This document shows positions 7,733 through 16,362 of a stretch of DNA of 64,000 nucleotides, in pieces. Made by a program: the position numbers and the translations under genes. Source of the DNA: Natroniella sp046097105 (GTDB lineage Bacteria; Bacillota; Halanaerobiia; Halobacteroidales; Halobacteroidaceae). The notes beneath the pieces were generated by a model, which saw nothing but the letters and a program-made list of their open reading frames with translations, was not told where the DNA came from and searched no databases. The DNA is taken from the NCBI RefSeq assembly GCF_046097105.1, contig NZ_CP175562.1:1364001-1428000 (forward strand), in the 5' to 3' direction. The number at the start of each line of letters is the position of its first letter. Positions within the stretch are counted from its first letter, which is position 1.

Positions 7733-10700
7733 TTATCTTTTATTAGATATTTTATTATATTGATCTAGACTAAACATCTCAACTTCTTCAATATCCTGTC
7801 CTAAAATCTGTAATAATGCCCTGACAGTACTTAATGAAGTTAAGCAAGGAATATTATAGCTAACAGTCTTTTGACGCAACTTAAACCCAAATCTATTCGG
7901 TAATTTACCTCTTGTTGGAGTATTGATTACTAAATCAATTTCACCTTCTATAATCAAGTCGAATATATCCAGATCTGTCTTAGCTTCTTTAACCACTGCT
8001 TCAATTTCTATTCCTTCTTGTTGTAAATACTGAGCTGTATTAGTGGTTCCTACCAACTTAAAATCTAATTCCAATAACCGCTTAGCAATCTCAACTACCT
8101 GCTCTTTATCCCTATCACTAATCGACAATAAGACCTTGCCTTGCTCTGGAATTTCAAATCCAGCAGCTAGCATCGCCTTATACAATGCTTTAGGATAAGT
8201 TTGATCGGTACCCATTACCTCACCAGTTGATTTCATCTCTGGCCCTAAGAAGATATCTACACCAGGCAATTTCTCAAAGGAAAAGACCGGTGCTTTAACA
8301 GTTACATAATCAGATTCAGGAATTACTCCTGTCTGATAGCCTAAGTCAATTAATTTTTGCTCTAACATCACCTTAGTTGCTAGATTGACCATTGGTACCC
8401 CTGTTACCTTACTTAAGATCGGTACAGTTCTGCTGGCCCGAGGATTAACCTCTAAAACATAAGGCTTTCCACCTTGATCAACTACATATTGAATATTAAC
8501 TAACCCTTTAATCCCTAGTTCCTTGATTACCTTAATTGAATAATCTTCAATCTGTTGCTTAACTTTATCTTCTAAGGTCTGAGTCGGATAGACAGCCATA
8601 CTATCTCCTGAGTGAATACCTGCTCGCTCTATATGCTCCATAATTCCAGGAATTACAACTGTTTCCCCATCAGCAATCGCATCAACTTCAACTTCTTTAC
8701 CAGTAATATACTTATCAACCAAGATCGGATGTTTAGGTGAAACCTGAACGGCTAAATCCATATACTTCAACAATTCATCTTCCTTATAAACTACTTCCAT
8801 CGCCTGACCACCTAACACATAAGAGGGACGAACCAAGACTGGATAATCTAGCCTATTAGCAATCTCTACTGCTTCCTTTTTAGTAGTTGCTGTATCGCCA
8901 GCAGGAGATGGAATCTCTAATCTATCTAATAACTGTAAGAATTTATCCCGATCCTCAGCTAAATCCATATTCTCTACACTAGTGCCTAAAACTTTAACTC
9001 CCTGCTTAACCAAATCATCTGCTAGATTGATCGATGTCTGGCCACCAAACTGCAAAATAACCCCTGCTGGATTCTCATTATTAATGATATGATTGATATA
9101 TTCTAAATTGATCGGCTCAAAGTACAACTTATCTGCTGTATCAGAATCGGTACTGACCGTCTCAGGGTTATTGTTAATAATAATCGACTCTACTCCTATC
9201 TCTTTTAAAGCCTCAACACAGTGGACACTACAATAGTCAAACTCTATTCCTTGACCGATTCGAATTGGCCCTGAACCTATAACTAAAATCTTTTCTTCAT
9301 CAGTTGCCTGGCTTTCATTCTCCTCTTCATAAGTGGAGTAATAATAAGGAGTCTGTGCTGGAAATTCAGCTGCACAAGTATCAACCGTCTTATAAACTGG
9401 GGCCAACTCTAGCTCCTCTCGCTGTTTAACCACTTCTTCCTCAATACTTCCAATCAATTTAGCTAAATAACCATCACTCATTCCTTTTTCTTTAGCTTTA
9501 GTTAGTAACTCAGTAGTCAATTGACCTTGCTTAGTTATTTTATCCTTTAAATCAATTAACTTATCCAGCTTATGAATAAAAAATAGGTCAATTCCTGTCA
9601 ATTCAACTATCTCATCTACTGTAACATCTCTTTTCAATGCCTCAATCAGTAAAAAAAGTCTCTCATCAGTTGGATTTACTATCGCTTCTTTCAATTCAGC
9701 TGTTGATAAGTGGCTGAAATCTGCTGAAGTCAGATCAATATCTGCATCCAATGAATCAATCGCCTTCAACAATGACTCCTCAAAATTACGACCAATAGCC
9801 ATCACTTCTCCTGTCGCCTTCATTTGAGTCGTTAAATCCCGGTTTGCAAAAGAAAACTTATCAAACGGCCAACGTGGAATCTTACTGACTACATAGTCTA
9901 AGGCCGGTTCAAAACAGGCCGTCGTCTTATCAGTAACAGAGTTTTTAATCTCATCAAGTTGAAGGCCTATTGCTATCTTAGCTGCTACCCGAGCAATTGG
10001 ATATCCTGTCGCCTTAGAAGCTAAAGCACTAGAACGACTAACACGTGGGTTAACCTCAATTACTGAGTATTCCATACTATTAGGATTTAGAGCAAACTGA
10101 ATATTACAACCTCCCTCAATCCCTAACGCTCGAATGATCTTTAAGGAAGCAGAACGTAACATTTGATATTCCTTATCACGTAAGGTCTGACTTGGAGCCA
10201 CTACAATACTATCCCCAGTATGAATCCCCACTGGATCAAAGTTCTCCATATTACAGACGATAATACAGTTATTATTACTATCACGCAACACTTCATACTC
10301 AATCTCTTTCCAACCAGCAATACTCCGCTCTAATAAGACTTGATTAACCGGACTATTTTTTAGACCTCTACCTACTATATCAAGCAAATCCTGCTTATTG
10401 TTAGCAATACCACCACCAGCTCCACCCATAGTAAAGGCTGGTCGAATGATTAATGGATAACCAATCTGATCAGCAAACTGAACTGCTTCTTCTATACTCT
10501 CAATTATCTCACTTTGAGCAATTGGCTCATCTATCTCTTCCATCAATCTCTTAAATTGATCCCTATCCTCTGCCTGATCAATCGTTTCTAATGATGTTCC
10601 TAACATCTTAATCTCTTTATCCTCTAAAAAGCCTGACCGGGCCAACTCCATTGCCAAGTTCAATCCTGTTTGTCCTCCCAAAGTCGGTAAGATCCCATCA

Positions 10701-10948
10701 GGCTGCTCTTGCTCAATTACCTTCTTAACAAAATTCAAGGTCAATGGTTCTATATAAACCCGATCTGCAATATCCTGGTCGGTCATAATCGTCGCTGGAT
10801 TACTATTAATCAAGACAACTTCAAGCCCCTCTTCTGCTAAAGCTCGACAAGCCTGACTACCTGAATAATCAAACTCAGCAGCCTGCCCAATCACAATTGG
10901 CCCAGAACCAATCACTAACACTTTCGATATATCCTCATACTTTGACAT
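7733..10948 (-). CDS. carB: Carbamoyl-phosphate synthase large subunit
   Basis: CarB makes carbamoyl phosphate from bicarbonate, ammonia (from CarA) and two ATP, for arginine and pyrimidines. The two homologous ATP-grasp halves are clear: VLVIGSGPIVIGQAAEFDYSG at the N-terminus and VIGSGPIRIGQGIEFDYCSV near the middle, each with NNNPETVSTD-type loops and FGGQT/LGGQT. The last 130 residues form the MGS-like regulatory domain (VINTPTRGK). The frame is open to a TTG at 10954, but GAGGGG is well spaced from the ATG at 10948 (MSKYEDISKV), giving 1071 aa. It follows carA after a repeat element that provides its ribosome site. Confidence 0.96.
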   Translation of the reverse strand: MSKYEDISKVLVIGSGPIVIGQAAEFDYSGSQACRALAEEGLEVVLINSNPATIMTDQDIADRVYIEPLTLNFVKKVIEQEQPDGILPTLGGQTGLNLAMELARSGFLEDKEIKMLGTSLETIDQAEDRDQFKRLMEEIDEPIAQSEIIESIEEAVQFADQIGYPLIIRPAFTMGGAGGGIANNKQDLLDIVGRGLKNSPVNQVLLERSIAGWKEIEYEVLRDSNNNCIIVCNMENFDPVGIHTGDSIVVAPSQTLRDKEYQMLRSASLKIIRALGIEGGCNIQFALNPNSMEYSVIEVNPRVSRSSALASKATGYPIARVAAKIAIGLQLDEIKNSVTDKTTACFEPALDYVVSKIPRWPFDKFSFANRDLTTQMKATGEVMAIGRNFEESLLKAIDSLDADIDLTSADFSHLSTAELKEAIVNPTDERLFLLIEALKRDVTVDEIVELTGIDLFFIHKLDKLIDLKDKITKQGQLTTELLTKAKEKGMSDGYLAKLIGSIEEEVVKQREELELAPVYKTVDTCAAEFPAQTPYYYSTYEEENESQATDEEKILVIGSGPIRIGQGIEFDYCSVHCVEALKEIGVESIIINNNPETVSTDSDTADKLYFEPINLEYINHIINNENPAGVILQFGGQTSINLADDLVKQGVKVLGTSVENMDLAEDRDKFLQLLDRLEIPSPAGDTATTKKEAVEIANRLDYPVLVRPSYVLGGQAMEVVYKEDELLKYMDLAVQVSPKHPILVDKYITGKEVEVDAIADGETVVIPGIMEHIERAGIHSGDSMAVYPTQTLEDKVKQQIEDYSIKVIKELGIKGLVNIQYVVDQGGKPYVLEVNPRASRTVPILSKVTGVPMVNLATKVMLEQKLIDLGYQTGVIPESDYVTVKAPVFSFEKLPGVDIFLGPEMKSTGEVMGTDQTYPKALYKAMLAAGFEIPEQGKVLLSISDRDKEQVVEIAKRLLELDFKLVGTTNTAQYLQQEGIEIEAVVKEAKTDLDIFDLIIEGEIDLVINTPTRGKLPNRFGFKLRQKTVSYNIPCLTSLSTVRALLQILGQDIEEVEMFSLDQYNKISNKR

Positions 10949-10960
10949 AATCAACCCCCT

Positions 10961-11079
10961 CGGTAAATCAATTAATATTTAACATTTAATAATTAATGTT
11001 TAATAATTACAATTCAAAATCTAACTGAAAAGATAAAATTTTTAAATGGTTTGCTAATTATTCAATATTCAATGCTTTT
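10961..11079. repeat. Operon-internal inverted-repeat element, carA-carB spacer
   Basis: In mRNA sense the unit begins AAAAGCATTGAATATTGAAT, so that the carA stop TGA (11069-11071) lies inside it, and ends ATTAATTGATTTACCG just before GAGGGGG, the carB ribosome site. Arms made of TAATNA units are inverted relative to each other. The same ends frame the thiC-thiS and argB-argD spacers. Confidence 0.65.
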
Positions 11080-12142
11080 CCATAAGTTCTATAAAATAAT
11101 TAAATAAATAGTGGGAATCTTCTGGTCCTGGTGCTGCTTCAGGATGATATTGGACTGAAAAAATAGGTAACTGCTTGTGTTTAATTCCCTCTACCGTCCC
11201 ATCATTTAGATTGCGATATGTTATTTCTACCTCGGCTGGTAAACTATCTTCATCTAACGCATAGCTGTGATTTTGAGAAGTAATTAAGACTCGACCATTG
11301 GATAGATCTTTAACCGGCTGATTTCCACCATGATGGCCAAACTTCATCTTATAAGTCTTCCCACCTAAAGCAAGCCCCAATATATGATGACCTAAACAGA
11401 TTCCACTCAATGGTAAGATACCAATTAACTCCTTAACCATCTCTACAACTTCAGGAATATCTTTAGGATCACCTGGCCCATTCGATAATAAGACTCCAGT
11501 AGGATTTAGTCTTTTAATTTCTTTAGCACTAGTACTAGCAGGAACAACGGTTATCTGACAATCTAACTGCACTAAAGAATCCAAAATACTACCCTTAACT
11601 CCTAAATCTACCACGACTAAATTATGTTGAGCAGAATCTGAACCTAAAGTATAGATTTCACCGGTAGTAACCTGCTCAACTACATCACTTGGAAACTGAC
11701 TTGCTTTAGCCTTCTCAATTAAGATTTGAGGATCACTCTCTTCAGTAGATATAATCCCTTGCATCATTCCTTTTTGGCGGATATACTTAGTTAACGCTCT
11801 AGTATCTATCCCTTTAATCCCGATAATATTATGCTGAGATAAATACTGACTACTTTCCCCTTCCGACTTCCAGTTGCTCGGCATATCACAATCCTCTTTA
11901 ACTATAAAACCAGAAACTTGAGCCTCAACTGATTCTGGATCATCATCATTAACCCCATAATTTCCTATCAATGGATAAGTCATCGTCACTAGTTGGCCCT
12001 TATAAGAGGGATCGGTTAATACTTCCTGATAGCCAGTCATACTAGTATTAAAAACAACTTCACCAGCCACTTCACCCCTTGCCCCAAAGGATTGGCCCTC
12101 AAAACATCGCCCATCCTCCAAGGCTAAAATAGCTTTTTTCAT
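11069..12142 (-). CDS. carA: Carbamoyl-phosphate synthase small subunit (glutaminase)
   Basis: CarA hydrolyses glutamine and channels ammonia to CarB. The N-terminal CPSase domain has FNTSMTGYQEVLTDPSY; the class I glutamine amidotransferase domain has the nucleophile C249 in SGICLGHHILGLALGG and the catalytic pair H333/E335 in QYHPEAAPGP. Length 357 aa is normal. AAGGGGAG precedes the ATG. A strong promoter and a possible five-codon leader frame lie upstream. The stop codon is part of the repeat that separates it from carB. Its position downstream of argCJBD suggests mainly arginine-linked expression, which is inference. Confidence 0.96.
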   Translation of the reverse strand: MKKAILALEDGRCFEGQSFGARGEVAGEVVFNTSMTGYQEVLTDPSYKGQLVTMTYPLIGNYGVNDDDPESVEAQVSGFIVKEDCDMPSNWKSEGESSQYLSQHNIIGIKGIDTRALTKYIRQKGMMQGIISTEESDPQILIEKAKASQFPSDVVEQVTTGEIYTLGSDSAQHNLVVVDLGVKGSILDSLVQLDCQITVVPASTSAKEIKRLNPTGVLLSNGPGDPKDIPEVVEMVKELIGILPLSGICLGHHILGLALGGKTYKMKFGHHGGNQPVKDLSNGRVLITSQNHSYALDEDSLPAEVEITYRNLNDGTVEGIKHKQLPIFSVQYHPEAAPGPEDSHYLFNYFIELMEKH

Positions 12143-12172
12143 AACTAATCAACTCCCCTTACAAATAATAAT

Positions 12173-12190
12173 TCATCTAAATTTATTCAT
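12173..12190 (-). CDS. Possible five-codon leader peptide upstream of carA
   Basis: Between the carA promoter and carA, the minus strand carries AAGGAG, 6 bases, then ATG AAT AAA TTT AGA TGA (MNKFR, stop). The ribosome site is as good as that of carA. The last sense codon is an arginine AGA. A role in arginine- or translation-dependent control is only a guess; no terminator hairpin is visible between it and carA. Confidence 0.3.
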   Translation of the reverse strand: MNKFR

Positions 12191-12212
12191 TTTTTAATCT
12201 CCTTGTTAAATA

Positions 12213-12241
12213 ATTATACATTGTTATGTATTTTTATTCAA
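12213..12241 (-). promoter_or_regulatory. Promoter of carAB
   Basis: TTGAAT (12236-12241) and TATAAT (12213-12218) on the minus strand are spaced by 17 bases. The start of transcription would be near 12206, leaving a leader of about 64 bases before carA. Confidence 0.75.
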
Positions 12242-12277
12242 GGGGTGTCTAAAATTTATTCCTTCAATTGATACAAT

Positions 12278-12521
12278 GTGTCACCTCGTGACACAGCCGT
12301 CAACTATCAGCCATGAGTCGTCAGCCCAATCAAAACCTATTAAACTCTAACAAGTAAACCATCTGAACCCAGGTAATATAATGGTTTCTAGATACTTTAA
12401 TTTTTATTGGTTTTAAATGCTCTTAACTGATAGCTGAGGACTGACCGCTGACCCTACGAGTTCTAAAATTCCAAGAACTCTCCGTAACAAAAACCGTTCG
12501 CTATGTGGCACAAAAGTGCCA
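12278..12521. repeat. Non-coding element with hairpin ends and inverted GTCAGC-type arms
   Basis: Most of the 455-bp spacer upstream of carA has no gene. The left end is a hairpin GTGTCAC-CTC-GTGACAC (12278-12294) and the right end a hairpin TGGCAC-AAAA-GTGCCA (12506-12521). Inside these, left arm units (12297-12328, with ATCAG, GTCAG) are inverted relative to right arm units (12424-12451, with CTGATAGCTGAGGACTGAC). The centre (AAAACCTATTAAACTC ... GGTTTTAAATGCTC) resembles centres of other spacer elements here. Confidence 0.45.
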
Positions 12522-12555
12522 TTTAGTGTAGCTTTTAAGTTTACAACAAAGTAAT

Positions 12556-12593
12556 AAAGGACAAGTTGGAATTTAAATTCCAACTTGTCCTTT
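12556..12593 (-). terminator. Terminator: 38-bp perfect palindrome after the NusG-II-like gene
   Basis: AAAGGACAAGTTGGAATTT is followed directly by its exact reverse complement, then TATTACTTTG in minus-strand sense. It starts 4 bases after the stop of the gene ending at 12598, so a terminator is the simplest reading. Confidence 0.65.
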
Positions 12594-12597
12594 AACT

Positions 12598-13053
12598 TTA
12601 AAAAGTCATTACATCAATATCTTGTTCTGTTTCTATTTCTTGAACCGCTTCAACTGTAACTACCATCTTAATTGGCATCGAAACGATCATCTGATAAGGT
12701 TGGCTAATCCAGCCCATATCATGATGAATTGGCAAAGGAGAAATCTCTCTATTCAATCGATCTAATCTCACTTCTCCACCTTTCATCTTTAAAACACCTT
12801 GATACTCTTCGCCTTCAAAGCTAAAGTCAAACTCTATCCGTTCTAGCCCTTCAGTTTCAAGTAACTTATGCCGATAAACTTCTTCATTATCCATAGTAAC
12901 AACAACCTCTTTATTACCATCAACTTCTTTAGTAATTACTTTAGGGGCCAATACTATCATTGATAAACTGATCAAGATAACTAAAACTACAACGACTCTG
13001 TCCGCAACAGTCATTATCTTATTAACTTTATCTAACCCTAACTTTTTTATCAT
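12598..13053 (-). CDS. Membrane-anchored NusG domain II-like protein, function unknown
   Basis: About 151 aa if the ATG at 13053 is used (GGTGAT precedes it; an earlier ATG at 13065 is poorly spaced). One transmembrane helix (RVVVVLVILISLSMIVLA, about residues 20-38) is followed by an extracellular domain. The C-terminal block GWISQPYQMIVSMPIKMVVTV matches the end of NusG_II domain proteins of Firmicutes, where GWIS.P.Q.IVC.P is usual. The cysteines normally found there are replaced (PIHHDMG, IVSMP). A terminator follows. It lies between an esterase gene and carA; no functional link is evident. Confidence 0.65.
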   Translation of the reverse strand: MIKKLGLDKVNKIMTVADRVVVVLVILISLSMIVLAPKVITKEVDGNKEVVVTMDNEEVYRHKLLETEGLERIEFDFSFEGEEYQGVLKMKGGEVRLDRLNREISPLPIHHDMGWISQPYQMIVSMPIKMVVTVEAVQEIETEQDIDVMTF

Positions 13054-13156
13054 TATTATCACCATCTCGGATAATTATTTTCTTCACATTTCTCTTAATT
13101 ATTATATAATATTCCCCTACTAAAATAAAGGTCTAACAAAAGTATCCTTAACCAAT

Positions 13157-13894
13157 TTATCCCTCTAAAAAATTGATTATCTGACGATGAACCATCTCTT
13201 TTTCTGACCCTAAAGTAACTACATGTCTAGACTTTTCTAACCATAATATATCTTTTTTCTGACTCATTACCTGCTCATAAATAATCTCTGCACTAACCGG
13301 TTTTACCGTTTTATCTTTGTATGATTGAATAACTAAAGCAGGACATTTTACTTTTTCCAAATCATTTTTAGCCAATCTTATTAATTTAAGTAAGCTAGGT
13401 ACAGTTTTAAGCGGTGTAGCTGAATAACCAACAGCATATGTTTCCTCTTCCAAATTATCGCCATTACTAGAATATTGAAAACGCTTAAACCATTTCAGAA
13501 TCGGAGTTAAATAAGCCAATTTATTTTGGATCTTAATCGGAGCAGCTAAAGAGACTACCTTATCCACTGCATAATTTTCTGCTAATAATAATGAGAGGAT
13601 TCCACCCATTGACAAGCCTAATAAATATACTTGATTATACTCTGCTCTTAACTGCTGATATTCTTCTTCAACTGCTGTTAACCAATCCTGCCAATCTGTC
13701 TGCTCCATATCTTCTACACAAGTTCCATGTCCTGGCAGTAAAATTCCACTGACAGTGTAACCCTCTTGATGCAGAGCTTCTCCTAATAACCTCATATGAG
13801 CTGGAGAACCTGTAAATCCATGAATTAACAAACAAGCAGTTTGATTCCCCTCAAAATAAAAAGGTTCTGCATATTCAGAAATATATTCCATCAA
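13157..13894 (-). CDS. Alpha/beta hydrolase, carboxylesterase (Est30-like)
   Basis: A 245-residue cytoplasmic serine hydrolase. The oxyanion region LLIHGFTGSPAHM is near the N-terminus, the nucleophile elbow is GLSMGG, PALVIQSYKDKTV carries the acid-residue loop, and the catalytic His is in KSRHVVTLG near the C-terminus. The pattern and length match small thermophilic-type carboxylesterases (monoacylglycerol lipase-like). The substrate cannot be told from sequence. GGAG precedes the ATG. It lies after the argD terminator, so it is probably a separate transcript. Confidence 0.85.
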   Translation of the reverse strand: MMEYISEYAEPFYFEGNQTACLLIHGFTGSPAHMRLLGEALHQEGYTVSGILLPGHGTCVEDMEQTDWQDWLTAVEEEYQQLRAEYNQVYLLGLSMGGILSLLLAENYAVDKVVSLAAPIKIQNKLAYLTPILKWFKRFQYSSNGDNLEEETYAVGYSATPLKTVPSLLKLIRLAKNDLEKVKCPALVIQSYKDKTVKPVSAEIIYEQVMSQKKDILWLEKSRHVVTLGSEKEMVHRQIINFLEG

Positions 13895-14040
13895 TTCAAC
13901 ACTCCTTTATAATAACTTTTAATTACTGAACATTAAAACAAATCTAGAATCATTTATAAATTACTGCTCAACCCATTATATATCTTTATTCACCATCTTT
14001 TATTATATTACTTCTTTAATTTCTTGTAAAGCTTACAACT

Positions 14041-14070
14041 AAAAATAGCACTCGCCCGAGTGCTATTTTA
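14041..14070 (-). terminator. Terminator of the arg operon, after argD
   Basis: AAATAGCACTCG-GG-CGAGTGCTATTTTT on the minus strand, 5 bases after the argD stop, with a run of T. It closes argCJBD. Confidence 0.85.
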
Positions 14071-14075
14071 ATTAA

Positions 14076-15263
14076 TTATTCAACTAATATTTGATCTAAT
14101 TCTTCAATCAATTGATCGACATCTCTGGTAGTGATAATCAATGGAGGCAAAAATCTAAGTACTTTCTTACCTGCCGTCAGGGCCAACACCCCTTGATCCA
14201 ACAGCTTCCTTACAACTTCTTTAGCATCAATATTCAACTCTAGTCCAATCATCAAACCTTTACCTCTCACTTCAATAACTGAACTATACTGTTCAACCAA
14301 CTGCTCTAATTGCTCCCTAAAATAAGCTCCAACCTCTTTTACATCATCTAAAATATTATCCTCTAAAATAACTTGTAATGTTGTGTAAGCTGCTTGGCAG
14401 GCTAATGGATTACCGCCAAAAGTTGAAGCATGATCACCTGGCTTAAAAGCTTGAGCAACTTGCTCCTTAGCTAGAAAAGCACTGACCGGCATACCATTAC
14501 CTAATGCCTTAGCTAAAGTAAAGATATCAGGTTCAACACCATAAGCTTGATAAGCAAATAACTCTCCTGTCCGCCCAACCCCTGTTTGAATCTCATCAAA
14601 GATCAATAAAATTCCTGCTTGATCACATAACTCTCTTAATCCTTGTAAATATTCTTTTTGAGCAGGGTTTACTCCTCCTTCACCTTGAATCGGTTCCACC
14701 ATAATTGCTGCTGTCTGCTCTGTAATCGCTTCTTTAGCAGCAGCTAGATCATTATACGAAGCATGTTTAAATCCTTTTGGCAAAGGAGTAAAGTCTTTTT
14801 GATACTTAGTCTGACCAGTTGCAGCTATTGTAGATAAGGTTCGCCCATGAAAAGATTCCTTAGCTGTTATAACCTCATACTTCTCTTGGCCCTGCTCCTT
14901 AAAGTATTTTCTTGCTAACTTAATTGCTCCTTCATTCGCTTCAGCCCCACTATTGCCATAAAATACTTTATCACCACAAGAACTATCTACTAATAACTTA
15001 GATAATTTAGCTTGAATCTCAAAGTAATATAAATTAGAAGCATGTAATAGCTTATCAACCTGCTCTTTAAGTGCTTCAGTTACCTGAGGATGCTTATAAC
15101 CTAAAGCATTAACAGCAATTCCAGCAGCAAAATCTAAATATTCAATCCCTTCATTATCATATAGATAAACTCCTTCTCCCTTTTCTAAAACAATTGGAAA
15201 TCTCTTTCCAAAGACATTCATAAAATAATCCTGATCCATTTGAATTACCTCTTCTTTTAGCAT
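14076..15263 (-). CDS. argD: Acetylornithine aminotransferase ArgD
   Basis: ArgD is a class III PLP transaminase that makes N-acetylornithine from the semialdehyde and glutamate. Visible motifs: YGNSGAEANEGAIKLARK, SFHGRTLS, VEPIQGEGGV, IFDEIQTGVGRTG and the PLP lysine in FTLAKALGNGMPV, then DHASTFGGNPLAC. The long frame uses a TTG at 15284, but AGGGGGGAG lies correctly before the ATG at 15263 (MLKEEVIQMD), giving 395 aa. Last gene of argCJBD; its ribosome site lies at the edge of the repeat that fills the argB-argD spacer. Confidence 0.95.
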   Translation of the reverse strand: MLKEEVIQMDQDYFMNVFGKRFPIVLEKGEGVYLYDNEGIEYLDFAAGIAVNALGYKHPQVTEALKEQVDKLLHASNLYYFEIQAKLSKLLVDSSCGDKVFYGNSGAEANEGAIKLARKYFKEQGQEKYEVITAKESFHGRTLSTIAATGQTKYQKDFTPLPKGFKHASYNDLAAAKEAITEQTAAIMVEPIQGEGGVNPAQKEYLQGLRELCDQAGILLIFDEIQTGVGRTGELFAYQAYGVEPDIFTLAKALGNGMPVSAFLAKEQVAQAFKPGDHASTFGGNPLACQAAYTTLQVILEDNILDDVKEVGAYFREQLEQLVEQYSSVIEVRGKGLMIGLELNIDAKEVVRKLLDQGVLALTAGKKVLRFLPPLIITTRDVDQLIEELDQILVE

Positions 15264-15270
15264 AATCTCC

Positions 15271-15404
15271 CCCCTGAAAAGCAATTAATAATTAATAACT
15301 AATAATTAATATTTAATAGTTGAAACTAAATCTTAAAAAGATACTACCATGATTTTGATATTTTTAATTATTAAATGCTTTTTTTAACTATTCAATATTA
15401 AATG
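15271..15404. repeat. Operon-internal inverted-repeat element, argB-argD spacer
   Basis: In mRNA sense it begins AGCATTTAATATTGAATAGT, so the argB stop TAA lies within it, and ends ATTATTAATTGCTTTTCAGG next to the argD ribosome site. The left and right arms are inverted TAATNA-unit runs, and a second internal AAAGCATTTAATAATTAAAA copy of the start motif is present. It corresponds in position and ends to the thiC-thiS and carA-carB elements. Confidence 0.6.
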
Positions 15405-16276
15405 CTCTTATTTGTAAGCATCGTTCCAATTCCACGATCGGTAAATATTTCTAATAATAATGAATGAGGTACTCTTCCATCTAAGATATGGGTCTTATTA
15501 ACATTAGATTCTAAAGCATCAATACAGGCTTCTACCTTAGGAATCATACCTCCTTTAATCCTATTACTTTCAATCATTTTAGTCGCTTCTTCAATTGTCA
15601 ACCTTGATATTAATGAATCCTCATTATCAGGATCAGTCATAATTCCTTCCACATTAGTCAATAAGATCAACTTTTCTGCTTGTAAAGCCCCAGCTAATCT
15701 GCCAGCTACCAAATCAGCATTGATATTATAGCTATTACCTTCTAAATCAACTCCTACCGGAGCTACTATCGGTAGGTAGTTACTATTAATAATCGCTTTT
15801 AATACTTCAGGATTAATCTGTTCAACCTCTCCTACATAACCCAAATCAACATCATCTACCTTATATTTCTTAGCTTGAATCAAATTATTATCCTTACCTG
15901 ATAAACCAACTGCTTTATTACCTACTAAATTTGCTAAGGAGACTATTTGGCTATTTACCCTTCCAATTAAAACTTGCTCTACAACCTCCATAATCTCTTT
16001 AGTAGTAATCCGCAATCCTTGATGAAATTCACTTCCTATCCCCAACTTGTCCAAGGTTTGATTAATTGCTGGCCCACCTCCATGAACTATCACTGGATTA
16101 ACGCCAACATATTTTAGTAATGTAATATCTTTTAAAACAGATTTTATCAATTCCTGATTAACCATTGCATTACCACCATACTTAATTACAACTGTCTTAC
16201 CAGAAAACTCTCTAATATATGGTAATGCTTCAATTAAAATATCAGCCTTCTCAATTAACTCCTCCACTATCCTCAC
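15398..16276 (-). CDS. argB: Acetylglutamate kinase ArgB
   Basis: ArgB phosphorylates N-acetylglutamate, the second step of arginine synthesis and often its feedback point. Amino acid kinase motifs are present: VVIKYGGNAM, IVHGGGPAIN, GLSGKDNNLI, YNINADLVAGRLAGAL and IKGGMIPKVEAC. Length is 292 aa. The start appears to be a GTG (MRIVEELIEKA) with AAGGA closely upstream. Extended N-terminal helix and C-terminal arginine-site features were not checked against arginine-sensitive kinases. Confidence 0.94.
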   Translation of the reverse strand: MRIVEELIEKADILIEALPYIREFSGKTVVIKYGGNAMVNQELIKSVLKDITLLKYVGVNPVIVHGGGPAINQTLDKLGIGSEFHQGLRITTKEIMEVVEQVLIGRVNSQIVSLANLVGNKAVGLSGKDNNLIQAKKYKVDDVDLGYVGEVEQINPEVLKAIINSNYLPIVAPVGVDLEGNSYNINADLVAGRLAGALQAEKLILLTNVEGIMTDPDNEDSLISRLTIEEATKMIESNRIKGGMIPKVEACIDALESNVNKTHILDGRVPHSLLLEIFTDRGIGTMLTNKSI

Positions 16277-16331
16277 CCATCCTTACCTAATTTAGTGTGC
16301 AGTGTTGATTTTAAATCTCTTTTGCTCTTGC

Positions 16332-16362
16332 CATACTTAAACTCAGACTTAAACTTAAGTAT
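16332..16362. repeat. Short inverted repeat at the argJ stop codon
   Basis: CATACTTAA (16332-16340) and TTAAGTATG (16354-16362) are perfect inverted repeats around AAACTTAGACTTAAAC-type units. The argJ stop TAA (16355-16357) falls inside one arm. The inner unit (ACTCAGACTTAAAC) is the same as in the elements beside dut at 38755-38898, so this looks like a reduced member of the same class. Confidence 0.5.

Noticed and set aside
12556..12593. 38-bp perfect palindrome as an attachment or replication site
   Set aside because: It lies 4 bases after a stop codon and fits a terminator; nothing nearby suggests integration or replication.
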